From assembly GCA_019637675.1 (NCBI GenBank), contig JAHBVE010000003.1, positions 1 through 64,000 of the forward strand: a stretch of 64,000 nucleotides of DNA, written 5' to 3'. The DNA is from Anaerolineales bacterium. Its GTDB lineage: Bacteria; Chloroflexota; Anaerolineae; Anaerolineales; UBA11579. Positions 47,309 to 56,984 of the stretch are shown here, in pieces; position 1 is the stretch's first letter, and each line of letters begins with the position of its first letter. The notes under the pieces were generated by a model. The model did no database searches, was not told the DNA's origin, and saw only the letters and a program-made list of their open reading frames with translations. A program made the translations under genes and the position numbers.

Positions 47309-47381
47309 AGCACAGGCCAGGACTCGAACCTGAAACCAAGCGGTTATGAGCCGCCTGCTCTGCCGATTGAGCTACAGGCCC
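47309..47381 (-). pseudogene. Damaged tRNA(CAU) copy at the right prophage junction
   Basis: On the minus strand the 5' part, D-arm (8-nt loop), anticodon arm and T-arm are intact. The 3' acceptor strand reads CCTGTGC and cannot pair with GGGCCTG beyond three scattered pairs and one wobble. So it is not likely to be functional. Its 5' half carries the original host upstream sequence. Confidence 0.85.
47316..47364. repeat. Right attachment-site core (attR)
   Basis: Exactly equal to 7848-7896 (49 bp). Confidence 0.85.
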
Positions 47382-47449
47382 TTGCGCAATTCTGTTGCGC
47401 AGGAGACGCGCTGCATGCAGCACATCTCCATGCTACCAGCAATCTGTCG

Positions 47450-47833
47450 CTACAACGCCGCGTACAGATCCACGCGATAGCCATCCGGGTCTTGCACGAT
47501 AGCATAGCGCTGGCCCCAGGGCGCATCCCAGGGCTCCGCCGGCAGGCTGTGCCCGGCCGCCTTGACCGCCGCGGCCACTTTGTCCACCTCGGCCGGTGAG
47601 GCGTACTGCACCGCGAACGACGAGTGATTGCCCGGCCGCGGCGCTTCGCCCAGAATGCTCTCCAGCAGAGGAGCGAGGTCGATCATCAAGCGGGCCGAGC
47701 CGTCCGGAGTCACAGGCTCCAGATGCTCCTCGTCCGCCGCATACTCACCAAACTGGAAGCCCAGCAATTCATAGAAAGCGACCGTCTTCTGAAGATTCGT
47801 AGAGCTTACACCTACTGCATCGATCTTCATCAT
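47450..47833 (-). CDS. Glyoxalase/bleomycin-resistance-like (VOC) protein
   Basis: 127 aa. It starts KIDAVGVSSTNLQKTVAFYELLGFQF, and ends AVQYASPAEVDKVAAAVKAAGHSLPAEPWDAPWGQRYAIVQDPDGYRVDLYA, a typical VOC fold with conserved DPDGYRVDLY. Metal-binding residues are not all clear. Its start overlaps the rhodanese stop. The substrate is unknown. Confidence 0.85.
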   Translation of the reverse strand: MMKIDAVGVSSTNLQKTVAFYELLGFQFGEYAADEEHLEPVTPDGSARLMIDLAPLLESILGEAPRPGNHSSFAVQYASPAEVDKVAAAVKAAGHSLPAEPWDAPWGQRYAIVQDPDGYRVDLYAAL

Positions 47834-48318
47834 GAACCTCCGTCCAACTCCGACTTTTCCGTTGGATAGCCAAGTTTGAACCAGCCGTCTGCGCCGCCGG
47901 CAAGGCTCTTTACATTCTTGAAGCCGGCCTCGGCCATGATCTCGGCTGCCACGAGCGAGAACCCACCACCCGGGCAGATCGTGACTACCTCTCCATCCAT
48001 GTACGGCTGGATCTCACCAAACCGATTCTCCAGATCCGTGATCGCCTCTTTAAACTTCTGAGCGTTCGGAAACTTGACCACCAACTCCATCAAAGGGATA
48101 TGCACTGCGCCAGGCAAATGGCCAAAGCCCGAGTTGTATTCATTTACATCTCTTACATCGATTAGCAATGGTGGAGCACTGCTAGCCATATGCTCCCGCA
48201 ATGTTTCGGCTTCGATCTCAGTGACATTTGAAAAGTGGTATTCACCCCGGATGAGTTTGCTGGTCACTACCCGAACAATCTTGAACAACATCCCCCTGCG
48301 GCTAAGCTTGACTTTCAT
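47830..48318 (-). CDS. Rhodanese-like domain protein
   Basis: 162 aa. A single rhodanese domain with LLIDVRDVNEYNSGFGHLPGAVHIPLMEL and the active-site Cys in TICPGGGFSLVAAEIM. Catalytic loop CPGGGFS is a little unlike the common CxxGxRS. An N-terminal basic stretch of about 30 aa precedes the domain. A sulfur-transfer role is probable. Confidence 0.85.
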   Translation of the reverse strand: MKVKLSRRGMLFKIVRVVTSKLIRGEYHFSNVTEIEAETLREHMASSAPPLLIDVRDVNEYNSGFGHLPGAVHIPLMELVVKFPNAQKFKEAITDLENRFGEIQPYMDGEVVTICPGGGFSLVAAEIMAEAGFKNVKSLAGGADGWFKLGYPTEKSELDGGS

Positions 48319-48334
48319 AGTGAGTTCTCAAAAG

Positions 48335-48406
48335 AGCGGGCGGCGGGATTCGAACCCGCGAATGTCAGCTTGGAAGGCTGATGCCTTACCACTTGGCGAC
48401 GCCCGC
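48335..48406 (-). tRNA. tRNA-Gly (UCC)
   Basis: Minus-strand cloverleaf: acceptor GCGGGCG/CGCCCGC, D-arm, anticodon loop CTTCCAA giving UCC, T-arm GCGGG TTCGAAT CCCGC, discriminator T. No CCA is encoded. It lies between rhodanese and ppa. Confidence 0.95.
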
Positions 48407-48478
48407 ATTGTGGTCATTATAACAAGCACGCCTCCCCATTTCGCGGTGTTACCATACACCCCATAGAGGTACCCTGAT

Positions 48479-49018
48479 ATGAACCTAAAATCCATCTCGC
48501 CCGGCGAAAATGCCCCGCACGAGGTCAACGTCATCATCGAAGTGCCTACGGGCGGCGAGCCGATCAAGTACGAGTTTGACGAGACCATTGGCGCGCTCGT
48601 AGTCGACCGCTTCCTCTACACGCCCATGCGCTATCCCGGCAACTATGGCTTCGTGCCCAACACCCTCTCGGGCGATGGTGACCCCTGCGATGTGCTGGTC
48701 GCCAATACCCGCGGCCTGATTCCTGGCTCGCTGATCTCTGTGCGCCCTATCGGCGTGCTCATCATGCAAGACGAGGCCGGGCACGACGAAAAGATCATCG
48801 CCGTTCCGTCCACCCGCCTGACCAAGCGCTATGAGCGCGTGCAGGAGGCCAACGACCTGCCAGAGATCACTCTGCAGCAGATTGAGCACTTCTTCGCCCA
48901 CTACAAAGATCTCGAAGAGAACAAGTGGGTCAAGATCGTGCGCTGGGGCGATGCCGCTGAAGCGCGCGCCATGATCCAACAGGGTTTCGCCAACTACAAA
49001 GCCCGCCCCGCCGAGTAA
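48479..49018 (+). CDS. ppa: Inorganic pyrophosphatase (family I)
   Basis: 179 aa. Hydrolyses pyrophosphate to drive biosynthesis. Signatures: [46 protein letters not shown] with the catalytic D-x-D-P-x-D cluster. The length is typical. Confidence 0.95.
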   Translation: MNLKSISPGENAPHEVNVIIEVPTGGEPIKYEFDETIGALVVDRFLYTPMRYPGNYGFVPNTLSGDGDPCDVLVANTRGLIPGSLISVRPIGVLIMQDEAGHDEKIIAVPSTRLTKRYERVQEANDLPEITLQQIEHFFAHYKDLEENKWVKIVRWGDAAEARAMIQQGFANYKARPAE

Positions 49019-49054
49019 ACCGCAGCCTGTAGTTGGCAAAGGTAAAATATCCGC

Positions 49055-49999
49055 ATGGCCACCCCAACCCGCAATCGCATCCCGCTGGAAGACATCCAGT
49101 TGGCCCCCAAACCCACTCGCCGCCCGGATTGGATCCGCGTGCGCGCTCCTATGGGCGAAAGCTACGAGAACATCAAGCGCCTAATGCGCAGCAAAGCCCT
49201 GCACACCGTTTGCGAAGAGGCCATGTGCCCCAACATCGGCGAGTGCTGGGGCGACGGCACTGCCACTTTCCTAATGCTGGGCGATGTCTGCACCCGCTCC
49301 TGCGGCTTCTGCGACATCAAGCGCGGCATGCCCAACGAGATGGATTGGGCCGAGCCGCTGCGCGTGGCGCAAGCCGTCAAGGATATGGGGCTGAGCCACG
49401 CCGTCATCACCAGCGTGAACCGTGATGAGCGTGCCGACGGCGGCGCCCCGATCCTGGCTATGGTGGTCAAGCGCATCCGCCAGATCCACCCCGGCTGCTC
49501 CATCGAGCTGCTGATTCCTGATTTCAAAGGCAGCGCCGAAGCGCTCAAGATCGTGATGGATGCCCGCCCTGAGATCCTCAACCACAACGTGGAGACTGTG
49601 CCGCGCCTGTTCAAGAAAGTGCAGCCGCAAGACAACTATGAGTGGGCCGCCGCCACGTTGAGCAATGCCAAGCGCATGGATCCGGACGTGCTCACCAAGA
49701 GCGGCATCATGCTCGGGCTAGGCGAGACCAACGAAGAGGTCAAAGCAGTCATGCGTGACCAGCGTGACTGGGGCGTGGATATCCTCACCCTGGGCCAGTA
49801 CCTGCAGCCCAGCAAGCAGCACCTGCCGATCGACCGCTACGTCACTCCTGACGAGTTCGCCGAGCTCAAGGAATATGGTCTGGGTATCGGGTTCAAGTGG
49901 GTGGAAAGCGGCCCGCTGGTGCGCAGCAGCTACCATGCCGCCGAGCAGGTGCGCGCCCTCAGCGCGGTGCACCGCAAGCTGTATGGCACGGTTCAGTAA
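49055..49999 (+). CDS. lipA: Lipoyl synthase
   Basis: 314 aa. Radical SAM enzyme that inserts sulfur into octanoyl groups. The auxiliary cluster [12 protein letters not shown] and the radical [11 protein letters not shown] are both present, as is the C-terminal RSSYHA motif. It follows ppa by 36 bp and may be co-transcribed. Confidence 0.96.
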   Translation: MATPTRNRIPLEDIQLAPKPTRRPDWIRVRAPMGESYENIKRLMRSKALHTVCEEAMCPNIGECWGDGTATFLMLGDVCTRSCGFCDIKRGMPNEMDWAEPLRVAQAVKDMGLSHAVITSVNRDERADGGAPILAMVVKRIRQIHPGCSIELLIPDFKGSAEALKIVMDARPEILNHNVETVPRLFKKVQPQDNYEWAAATLSNAKRMDPDVLTKSGIMLGLGETNEEVKAVMRDQRDWGVDILTLGQYLQPSKQHLPIDRYVTPDEFAELKEYGLGIGFKWVESGPLVRSSYHAAEQVRALSAVHRKLYGTVQ

Positions 50000-50004
50000 G
50001 CGGC

Positions 50005-50325
50005 CTACTCCAGCGTTTCGAACAAGCCCTGCAACTCCATGTCTTGAATGCGCTGCCAGCCCGCGCCTTCCTCTACGCGCTCCACTTCGAGATCAGAGAA
50101 GTAATCGTCCAGCACGGCGGCGCGCTCCTGCGCCAAGGGCGGGATGCAATAGTCCTCTTCTTCCCAGATCGCGGTGCCATCCGCCTGCAGCCGCGCATTC
50201 TCCAGGCCAAAGTGCAAGGACTGGCCAAAGGGTTGCATGGCTTCTATTTCTCCGCTGGCTAGTCGCGTGCGCAGTTCCGCCATCAGTTCCTTATCCGGTT
50301 TAGCAGTTACAAGGTAATAGGCCAT
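50005..50325 (-). CDS. Small conserved-looking hypothetical protein
   Basis: 106 aa from the ATG with CAAAGGAGTTCAG upstream. A compact alpha/beta protein: AYYLVTAKPDKELMAELRTRLASGEIEAMQPFGQSLHFGLENAR, then EEEDYCIPPLAQERAAVLDDYFSDLEVERV. No family recognised. Confidence 0.7.
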   Translation of the reverse strand: MAYYLVTAKPDKELMAELRTRLASGEIEAMQPFGQSLHFGLENARLQADGTAIWEEEDYCIPPLAQERAAVLDDYFSDLEVERVEEGAGWQRIQDMELQGLFETLE

Positions 50326-50369
50326 TTTCTGAACTCCTTTGTTTGAAGGGTCAGCAGCCCGCGGCAACC

Positions 50370-51053
50370 TCAGGGCTTGGTCTGCGCAGCTTCCACATGG
50401 GCGATCAGCTCAGTCAGGCTCATTTCGCTCATCGAGCTCAGCCGCAAGTTGGCGTGCTCCAGCGCGAGCTGCTCCGTGATGCGGTTGGGGATCGCCACTG
50501 CAAACACGCCCGCAGCCTTGGCGGCCAGCACCCCATTGGGCGAATCCTCAAAGACGATCGCCTCCTCCGGCCCAACGCCCAGCTCCGCCAGGGCCGCGTT
50601 GTACAGCTCAGGGTCAGGCTTGGTGCGCTTCACATCATCGGCGGTCTTGATCGCGTCAAAACGCTCGTACAAGCCCAGGCGGGCCAGATGTCCGCGCACC
50701 CAGTTCTCCGGTGAGCTGGATGCCACGGCCAGCTGCAGCCCCATGTCCTCGGCAGCATCCAGGTAATCGATCACGCCAGGCAATACTTCCAGATCGGCCA
50801 AGTTGCTAAGATAGCGTTGGCGCCGGCTGATCCATACTTCTTCGCGGTCCAGCAGCTTGCCGCACAATTGCTCTAAATGGGTGTGCGGGTCAAAGTCTGA
50901 GGCGCCGTTGCCGCCCACGATCTGCCCCCAGGTCTCCACCGGCAACGCCTGGCCGTGGCTCTGGTACACCTCCTGCCAGGACTCATAGTCCGGCCACTCG
51001 GTGTCCAGGATCAGCCCGTCAAAGTCAAACAGCAAGGCGCGTATCTTGGCCAT
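50370..51053 (-). CDS. HAD-superfamily phosphatase/phosphomutase
   Basis: 227 aa. Motif I is LLFDFDGLILDTE, motif II ASSSPENW, motif III K in VKRTKPDPELY, motif IV VFEDSPNGVLAAKAAG. It looks like a beta-phosphoglucomutase or phosphoglycolate-phosphatase-type subfamily I enzyme. The substrate is uncertain. Confidence 0.88.
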   Translation of the reverse strand: MAKIRALLFDFDGLILDTEWPDYESWQEVYQSHGQALPVETWGQIVGGNGASDFDPHTHLEQLCGKLLDREEVWISRRQRYLSNLADLEVLPGVIDYLDAAEDMGLQLAVASSSPENWVRGHLARLGLYERFDAIKTADDVKRTKPDPELYNAALAELGVGPEEAIVFEDSPNGVLAAKAAGVFAVAIPNRITEQLALEHANLRLSSMSEMSLTELIAHVEAAQTKP

Positions 51054-51089
51054 AAGCCAAAATAATAACTTAAGAACAGCGAGAGTTTT

Positions 51090-52541
51090 TTAGAAGATGC
51101 GCAGCAGCGCCTGAGAAGCCCAGGCAAACAGCGGCTCAGAGAAGATGAACAGCAGTACGGTCGCCACTGCGGTGAGGCCAGCCGTGATCTTGAGCACCGG
51201 CTCATGGTGCACTTCAGGCTCACCGTCCTGCATGAACATGACCACCACCAGGCGCAAATAGTAATACGCCGAGATAAGCGAGGCCACCACGCCAACGATC
51301 GCCAGCCACACATACCCGCCTTCCAGCACGGCGCGGAACAAATAGAACTTGCCCGCGAAGCCCAGCGTGGGCGGCACGCCCGCGAACGAGAGCATGAATA
51401 CCAACATGGCAATTGCCAGCCCAGGGCTGCGTCGGAACAAGCCGGCATAATCCTTGAAGTCCAGCCCACGGCCCAGGCCCTTCTCCATCGCCATCACCAC
51501 GGCCCACGAGCCGAAGCTGGCAAAGGTGAAGCCCAGCAGATAGAACAAAGCCGACGACACCACATCGAAACGCACCGCGTCATTCCCATAGGCCACAACC
51601 GCCATCAGGATGAAGCCGGCGTGCGAGATGCTGGAGTACGCCAGCATGCGCTTCACATTACTCTGCGAGATCGCCAGCAGATTACCGATGATGAGCGTCG
51701 CCGCACACATGGCAAACAGCACCGGCGTGATCTGCTCACTGATCGAGGGGAACGCCGCCACAAAGATGCGCAGCAGGGCGGCAAACCCCGCCGCCTTGGC
51801 CCCCACCGCCATGAACGCCGTCACCGAAGTCGGCGAGCCGTCGTACACGTCCGGCGTCCACATATGGAAGGGCACCGCCGCCACCTTGAACCCAAGGCCG
51901 ACCAGGATCAGCCCAGCGCCCAGCACAAGATAGATGGGGTACTCCAGCCCAGCCGCGGCTGCCGCCACTACGCCGCTCAGCAGCGTCGTGCCAGTTGCGC
52001 CGTACACCAGCGCAATGCCGTACACCAGGAAACCGCTGGCGAACGCGCCCAGCAGAAAATACTTGAGCCCAGCTTCTTCCGAACGCGCATCCGGGCGGCC
52101 GATCGCCGCCAGCACATACAGCGGGATCGAAAGCAACTCCAGCGCCAGGAACACCACGATCAGGTCCGCCGCCGAGGCCATCAGCATCATGCCGCTGAGC
52201 GAAAACAGCATCAGCACGTAATACTCAGGCTTGGCGATCCCCATGCGTTGCAAATAATCGTAAGACAGCGCAATGCTCAGCACGCCGCCCAGCGCCAGCA
52301 CCAGATTGATGAAGGTCGAGAAGCCATCCGTGACGAACATGCCGCCGAACGCCTCCGCCTCCAGCCCCATCTGGCTGACCAGCAGGTACGCGGTGGCCAG
52401 CAAGCCGGCCAGCGAAAGCGCTGGCAGCAAGCCCGGCCGCTTGCCGGCGAAAGCCGCCACCAGCAGCAGAATGCATGCCCAGCCTGTAAGAAATACAAGC
52501 GGCAGTGCGGTGATCAGGTCAGCAGATGAGAAGAAATCCAT
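51090..52541 (-). CDS. nuoN: NADH-quinone oxidoreductase subunit N
   Basis: 483 aa, about 14 membrane helices. Proton-pumping antiporter-like subunit of complex I. Motifs include FLALELLSIPLYVLAA and the conserved K-containing SNVKRMLAYSSISHAGF. It is the last gene of the nuo operon. 6 bp separate it from nuoM. Confidence 0.95.
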   Translation of the reverse strand: MDFFSSADLITALPLVFLTGWACILLLVAAFAGKRPGLLPALSLAGLLATAYLLVSQMGLEAEAFGGMFVTDGFSTFINLVLALGGVLSIALSYDYLQRMGIAKPEYYVLMLFSLSGMMLMASAADLIVVFLALELLSIPLYVLAAIGRPDARSEEAGLKYFLLGAFASGFLVYGIALVYGATGTTLLSGVVAAAAAGLEYPIYLVLGAGLILVGLGFKVAAVPFHMWTPDVYDGSPTSVTAFMAVGAKAAGFAALLRIFVAAFPSISEQITPVLFAMCAATLIIGNLLAISQSNVKRMLAYSSISHAGFILMAVVAYGNDAVRFDVVSSALFYLLGFTFASFGSWAVVMAMEKGLGRGLDFKDYAGLFRRSPGLAIAMLVFMLSFAGVPPTLGFAGKFYLFRAVLEGGYVWLAIVGVVASLISAYYYLRLVVVMFMQDGEPEVHHEPVLKITAGLTAVATVLLFIFSEPLFAWASQALLRIF

Positions 52542-52547
52542 AGTTCC

Positions 52548-54059
52548 TTACGGGATGGCCGCAGTTTGGAACAGCGTAACCAGCTGCTCCACAGCAGGGT
52601 GCATAAGGGCGAAGAACGGCTTGGGATACAAACCGATCCAGAAGATCAATACCAGCAGCGGGATCATGATCGCCAGTTCGCGCCAGCTCAAGTCCTTCAG
52701 CGCCTCGTTGGCTTTCACGGTCACCGGCCCCAGGAACATCTTCTGGAACATGTACAGCATGTAGACCGCCGCCAGGATCACACCCAGCGCCGCGAACACC
52801 GTGAACCAGATCGAGCCCAACGCCCCGCCCTGCCCTGCGCCCCACGCGCCCAGCAGGATCGTGAACTCACCCACGAAGCCGTTGAGGCCGGGCAAACCCA
52901 TCGAGGACAGTGAGACGATCAGCGTCAGCACGGCGTACACCGGCATGATGCTCCACAAACCGCCGAACTCGCTCAATTCACGCGTGTGGCGGCGCTCATA
53001 GATAAAGCCTACGATCAAGAACAACGCGCCGGTGCTGATGCCGTGGTTGACCATCTGCAAGATCGCGCCTTCAATGCCCTGGGCATTCAGTGCGAACAGG
53101 CCCAGCATCACGAAACCCAAGTGGCTGATCGAGGAGTACGCCACCAGCTTCTTGACGTCCTTTTGCGAATACGAAACGATGGCGCCATACACAATGCCGA
53201 TCACCGCCAGCGTGGCCATGGCCGGGGCCAGCTCCACCGCCGCCTGCGGGAACAGTTGCAGATTGAAGCGCAGGAAGCCATACGTACCCAGCTTCAGCAA
53301 CACGCCGGCCAGGATGACCGAGCCAGCCGTGGGGGCTTGCACGTGCGCATCCGGCAGCCACGAGTGCAGCGGCCACATCGGCACCTTGATGGCGAACGCC
53401 GCCGCGAACGCAAGGAACAGCCAGAACTGCTCCTGCGCCGGGATATTGCCAAGCGCCAGCAACTCAGGCAGATGGAAGGTGCCCTGGTTGATGCCCAGCC
53501 ACAAAATGGCCAGCAGCATCAAGATCGAGCCAGCCATCGTATACAGGAAGAACTTGATGGCCGCATACATGCGCTGGGCGCCGCCCCAGATGCCGATGAG
53601 GAAATACATCGGCACCAGCGTGAACTCCCAGAAGATATAGAAAAGAAAAAGATCCTGCGCCAGGAACACGCCCAGCATGCCCACTTCCAGCAGCAGGAAG
53701 AAGACCATGAAATCACGCACGCGCTCTTCGACGGCGTGCCAGGTGGAGAGGATCGCAATCGGGGTCAGGAAGGTGGTCAGCAGCACCAGCAGAATGCTCA
53801 GGCCGTCGATGGCCATCGCATACTTGATGTTCCAGCTAGCCGCCTGGATCCAGTCATACGCAAAGTCGAGCTGCAGACCGGGGTCATTGGCGTTGAACAG
53901 GCCCAACACCCACAGCGAGATACCGAAGGTCACCAACGAAGTGCCCAACGCCACCCAGCGGCTCAAACCATCGCGCTTGCCCAGGAACAGCAGCACCAAA
54001 ACGCCGACAACTGGGGAAAACGTCAGCACATTCAGGGGTTGTAAGAGAAATTCCATCAT
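52548..54059 (-). CDS. nuoM: NADH-quinone oxidoreductase subunit M
   Basis: 503 aa. Antiporter-like proton channel. Contains FWEFTLVPMYFLIGIWGG, PMWPLHSWLPDAHVQAPTAGSVILAGVLLKLGTYGFLRF and KDVKKLVAYSSISHLGF, all typical of NuoM, with the key Glu and Lys. Confidence 0.96.
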   Translation of the reverse strand: MMEFLLQPLNVLTFSPVVGVLVLLFLGKRDGLSRWVALGTSLVTFGISLWVLGLFNANDPGLQLDFAYDWIQAASWNIKYAMAIDGLSILLVLLTTFLTPIAILSTWHAVEERVRDFMVFFLLLEVGMLGVFLAQDLFLFYIFWEFTLVPMYFLIGIWGGAQRMYAAIKFFLYTMAGSILMLLAILWLGINQGTFHLPELLALGNIPAQEQFWLFLAFAAAFAIKVPMWPLHSWLPDAHVQAPTAGSVILAGVLLKLGTYGFLRFNLQLFPQAAVELAPAMATLAVIGIVYGAIVSYSQKDVKKLVAYSSISHLGFVMLGLFALNAQGIEGAILQMVNHGISTGALFLIVGFIYERRHTRELSEFGGLWSIMPVYAVLTLIVSLSSMGLPGLNGFVGEFTILLGAWGAGQGGALGSIWFTVFAALGVILAAVYMLYMFQKMFLGPVTVKANEALKDLSWRELAIMIPLLVLIFWIGLYPKPFFALMHPAVEQLVTLFQTAAIP

Positions 54060-54065
54060 CCGTCC

Positions 54066-56159
54066 TCAGCTCGAAAAGACCAGGTATCCGATCATCAGCA
54101 CTACGCCAAAGAACACCATCAAGGCGTAGTTGCGCACATATCCACTTTGCAGCAGGCTAAACCCGCGCCCCAGGCCCTTGGCCAACGCCGCCAGGCCGCG
54201 CGAGATCCCGTCGATCACGCCCATGTCCACCGGCTCGGCCAGGAAGCGCGCCAGCGCCCCGAAGCCGCGGCCGATCAGGGTGTCGTGCACCCAGTCATGC
54301 CAGAAGCGCCAATCCACCACATCCGCCAGGAAGGCGGCCAGGCGGCGGTACGGCTGGATGATGATCGCATCGTACAGCTCATCCACCCACCACTTGTTCT
54401 GCATGCCCTTGAACGCGAAGCCCAGCCGCTGTTGCAGCGGGTCGGCTTCGCCAGCCGCCAGCGGCTTGCGTCCATACAAACGCCACGAAATGTAGATGGC
54501 GATCAACGCCAGCACAGTGGAGAAGATGGCTACGCCAAAATTGAACACGGTGGCATGCGCAAAGTCATGCCCCAGCGTGTGCTCCAGCCAGTCGGTGAAG
54601 GGGTGCAGCACCGGCACATTGATCAGCCCGCCAAAAACGGAGAGCGCCGCCAGAATGCCCAGCGGGATCAACATGGTGCTGGGGCTCTCGACCGCTTCCT
54701 TGGCGGCTTTGGTGCGCGCTTCGCCAAAGAACACCAGCCAGATCTGGCGGCCCATGTAGAACGCCGTCAGGAAGGCCGCCGCCGTCAGCAACACCCACAC
54801 CAACATATTGGCATGCAAAGCATCCGTGAGGATCTCATCCTTCGAGAAGAAGCCCGCCAGCGGCGGCAGACCCGCCAGGGCCAACGCGCCGATCAAGTAC
54901 ACGCGGTACGTCGTCGGGATCTGCTTGCGCAGCCCGCCCATATTGCGCATGTCCTGCGGATCGAAGGGCGCATGATGATCATCGTGATGCTCATCATGGT
55001 GGTCGTCGTGATGCTCATCGTGGTGGCCATCCAGCGGGTGATGCGCACGCTCCAGCGCCAGGATCACAGAGCCGGAACCCAGGAACAGCAGCGCCTTGAA
55101 GAACGCATGCGTCACCAGGTGGAACATGCCGGCCACGTACGCGCCAATGCCCACCGCCGCCACCATGAAGCCCAGTTGGCTGATCGTCGAATACGCCAGC
55201 ACTTTCTTGATGTCATTTTGTGCCACGGCGATGGTGGCCGCGAACAACGCCGTCACCGCGCCGACAATCGCCACTATGTTGCCAGCTTCCGGCACGGCGC
55301 CAAATAGTGGCGCCGAACGCACCACCAGGTACACGCCCGCCGTCACCATCGTGGCGGCGTGAATGAGCGCAGACACCGGCGTGGGGCCGGCCATCGCGTC
55401 GGGAAGCCACACGTACAGCGGCAGCTGGGCCGATTTACCGGTCACGCCGATCAGCATGCACAGCGTGATCGCCATGATGATGCGCGGGTCCACCGAGGCC
55501 GCATTCGGCAGCACCTGGTCGAAGCTGAGTGAGCCGAAGGCCCAGAAGGTGAGGAACATGGCCAGCAAGAAGCCAAAGTCACCCACGCGGTTAGCCACAA
55601 AAGCTTTCTTGGCCGCCTGTGAGTTGAGCAAGCCCTTGGAGCCATCCGGGTTGCGGGAGTACCAGAAGCCGATCAGCAGGAAGGAGCACAGACCCACGCC
55701 TTCCCAGCCGACGAACAGCATCAGATAGCTGTTTCCGCTCACCAGGATCATCATGGCGGCAATGAACAAGTTCAAGTAAATAAAGAAACGCGTGAAGCTG
55801 CCCGGGTCTTCCTTATAGCGCACGTCATAGTGCATATACCCGGCCGCGTAAATATGGATCAGCGTGCCCACACCTGACACTACCAGCATCATGGTGACCG
55901 AGAGCGTGTCCACATTGAAGGCCCACGGGATCTGCAGACTGCCGATGTTGATCCAGTCGGCCAGCGGCACGACCGCGCCGTGCGGGTGCGCCTGCAGGCT
56001 AAGGAGTTGCAGCACCGCCACCACGAACGCAGAAAGCACAGCCAGCGTGCCCACGATGGCGCTGAACTTCTCGCCCAGGCGTCGACCAAAAGCCAGGTTG
56101 ACCACCAAACCGATCAGCGGGAAGAAAACGATCCAAGGAACGAGTGCGAAGGCGTCCAT
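54066..56159 (-). CDS. nuoL: NADH-quinone oxidoreductase subunit L
   Basis: 697 aa. The largest antiporter-like subunit, with the long C-terminal lateral helix. Signatures: LFVGWEGVGLCSFLLIGFWY, PLYVWLPDAMAGPTPVSALIHAATMVTAGVYL, NDIKKVLAYSTISQLGFM and FKALLFLGSGSVI. After it there is an unusual His/Asp-rich insert (about residues 372-395) before DMRNMGGLRKQIP. Confidence 0.96.
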   Translation of the reverse strand: MDAFALVPWIVFFPLIGLVVNLAFGRRLGEKFSAIVGTLAVLSAFVVAVLQLLSLQAHPHGAVVPLADWINIGSLQIPWAFNVDTLSVTMMLVVSGVGTLIHIYAAGYMHYDVRYKEDPGSFTRFFIYLNLFIAAMMILVSGNSYLMLFVGWEGVGLCSFLLIGFWYSRNPDGSKGLLNSQAAKKAFVANRVGDFGFLLAMFLTFWAFGSLSFDQVLPNAASVDPRIIMAITLCMLIGVTGKSAQLPLYVWLPDAMAGPTPVSALIHAATMVTAGVYLVVRSAPLFGAVPEAGNIVAIVGAVTALFAATIAVAQNDIKKVLAYSTISQLGFMVAAVGIGAYVAGMFHLVTHAFFKALLFLGSGSVILALERAHHPLDGHHDEHHDDHHDEHHDDHHAPFDPQDMRNMGGLRKQIPTTYRVYLIGALALAGLPPLAGFFSKDEILTDALHANMLVWVLLTAAAFLTAFYMGRQIWLVFFGEARTKAAKEAVESPSTMLIPLGILAALSVFGGLINVPVLHPFTDWLEHTLGHDFAHATVFNFGVAIFSTVLALIAIYISWRLYGRKPLAAGEADPLQQRLGFAFKGMQNKWWVDELYDAIIIQPYRRLAAFLADVVDWRFWHDWVHDTLIGRGFGALARFLAEPVDMGVIDGISRGLAALAKGLGRGFSLLQSGYVRNYALMVFFGVVLMIGYLVFSS

Positions 56160-56160
56160 A

Positions 56161-56463
56161 TCAGCCCTTGAGGTTGCTCATCTCATCAATATCAATGCTC
56201 TGGCGGTTACGGAAGATCACCACGATCAGCGCCAGGCCCACGGCCACTTCCGCTGCGGCCACCGCGATCACAAAGAACACGAACACCTGGCCGGACAGGG
56301 CATCGTTAGCGCGCGCAAAGGCCACGAACAGCAAATTGGCCGCGTTCAGCATCAGCTCCACCGACATAAAAATGATGATGGCATTGCGGCGGATGAGCAC
56401 ACCCAGCGCACCCAGCGAAAACAGAATGGCAGACAGGGCAAAGTAATACGAGACCGGGATCAT
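56161..56463 (-). CDS. nuoK: NADH-quinone oxidoreductase subunit K
   Basis: 100 aa, three membrane helices, with the conserved Glu-containing [20 protein letters not shown] and [19 protein letters not shown]. Typical NuoK. Confidence 0.95.
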   Translation of the reverse strand: MIPVSYYFALSAILFSLGALGVLIRRNAIIIFMSVELMLNAANLLFVAFARANDALSGQVFVFFVIAVAAAEVAVGLALIVVIFRNRQSIDIDEMSNLKG

Positions 56464-56981
56464 TTCTGACCGCCTGACTTTTTGTCTTCTTTCACAAGTA
56501 CGATCGCGCCCACCATCGCCGCCAGCAGCAAAATGGAAGTGACCTCAAAGGGCAGCAGGTATTCGCTGAACAGCAGCATACCGATGGATTGCGGGCTCCC
56601 GTAGTCCGCCGCGGCGGGCTGCAGCACGGTCAGCACATCGCTGCGGGTGAAGATCAAATACGCGCTCTCGGCCAGCAGCACCAGCGTCAGCAGCATCGCC
56701 AGCGGGCGTTGCCAGCCGCGCCGCGCCTGGTGTTGGATCTGCTCAGCGCCCAGCAGCATGATGACGAACAGGAACAACACCATGATGGCGCCGGCATAAA
56801 CCGTCACCTGAGCCATGGCAATAAAAGGCGCCCCCAGCAGCAGGAAGAAAACCGCCACCGTGGCAAAGTTCAGGATCAGGAACAACGCCGAATACACCGC
56901 GTTGCGGCTGAACAGCATGCCCAGCGCCGCGCTAATGGCCACAATCGCCAGGACGAAGAAGAGGATCAATTCACCGTTCAT
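56460..56981 (-). CDS. nuoJ: NADH-quinone oxidoreductase subunit J
   Basis: 173 aa with five membrane helices. Contains [51 protein letters not shown], the typical core. Overlaps nuoK by 4 bp. Confidence 0.95.
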   Translation of the reverse strand: MNGELILFFVLAIVAISAALGMLFSRNAVYSALFLILNFATVAVFFLLLGAPFIAMAQVTVYAGAIMVLFLFVIMLLGAEQIQHQARRGWQRPLAMLLTLVLLAESAYLIFTRSDVLTVLQPAAADYGSPQSIGMLLFSEYLLPFEVTSILLLAAMVGAIVLVKEDKKSGGQK

Positions 56982-56984
56982 GCA

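Larger units (their letters stand above)
7848..47364. mobile_element. Integrated tailed-phage prophage, about 39.5 kb, apparently complete
   Basis: The element is bounded by a 49-bp exact repeat inside two tRNA(CAU) copies (7848-7896 and 47316-47364). Inside are an integrase, repressor-like genes, a replication module, terminase, portal, capsid, tail genes, tape measure and lysin. I see no obviously broken core gene. A long tape measure gene, the gp15-type chaperone and the lack of a contractile sheath gene suggest a siphovirus. Early genes are on plus and structural genes on minus. Confidence 0.93.

Noticed and set aside
47309..47381. Second functional tRNA(CAU) gene
   Set aside because: The acceptor stem cannot form, so it is described as the remnant made by prophage integration.
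51204..52529. 441-aa plus-strand ORF opposite nuoN
   Set aside because: Antisense shadow with very high Arg/His/Gln content.
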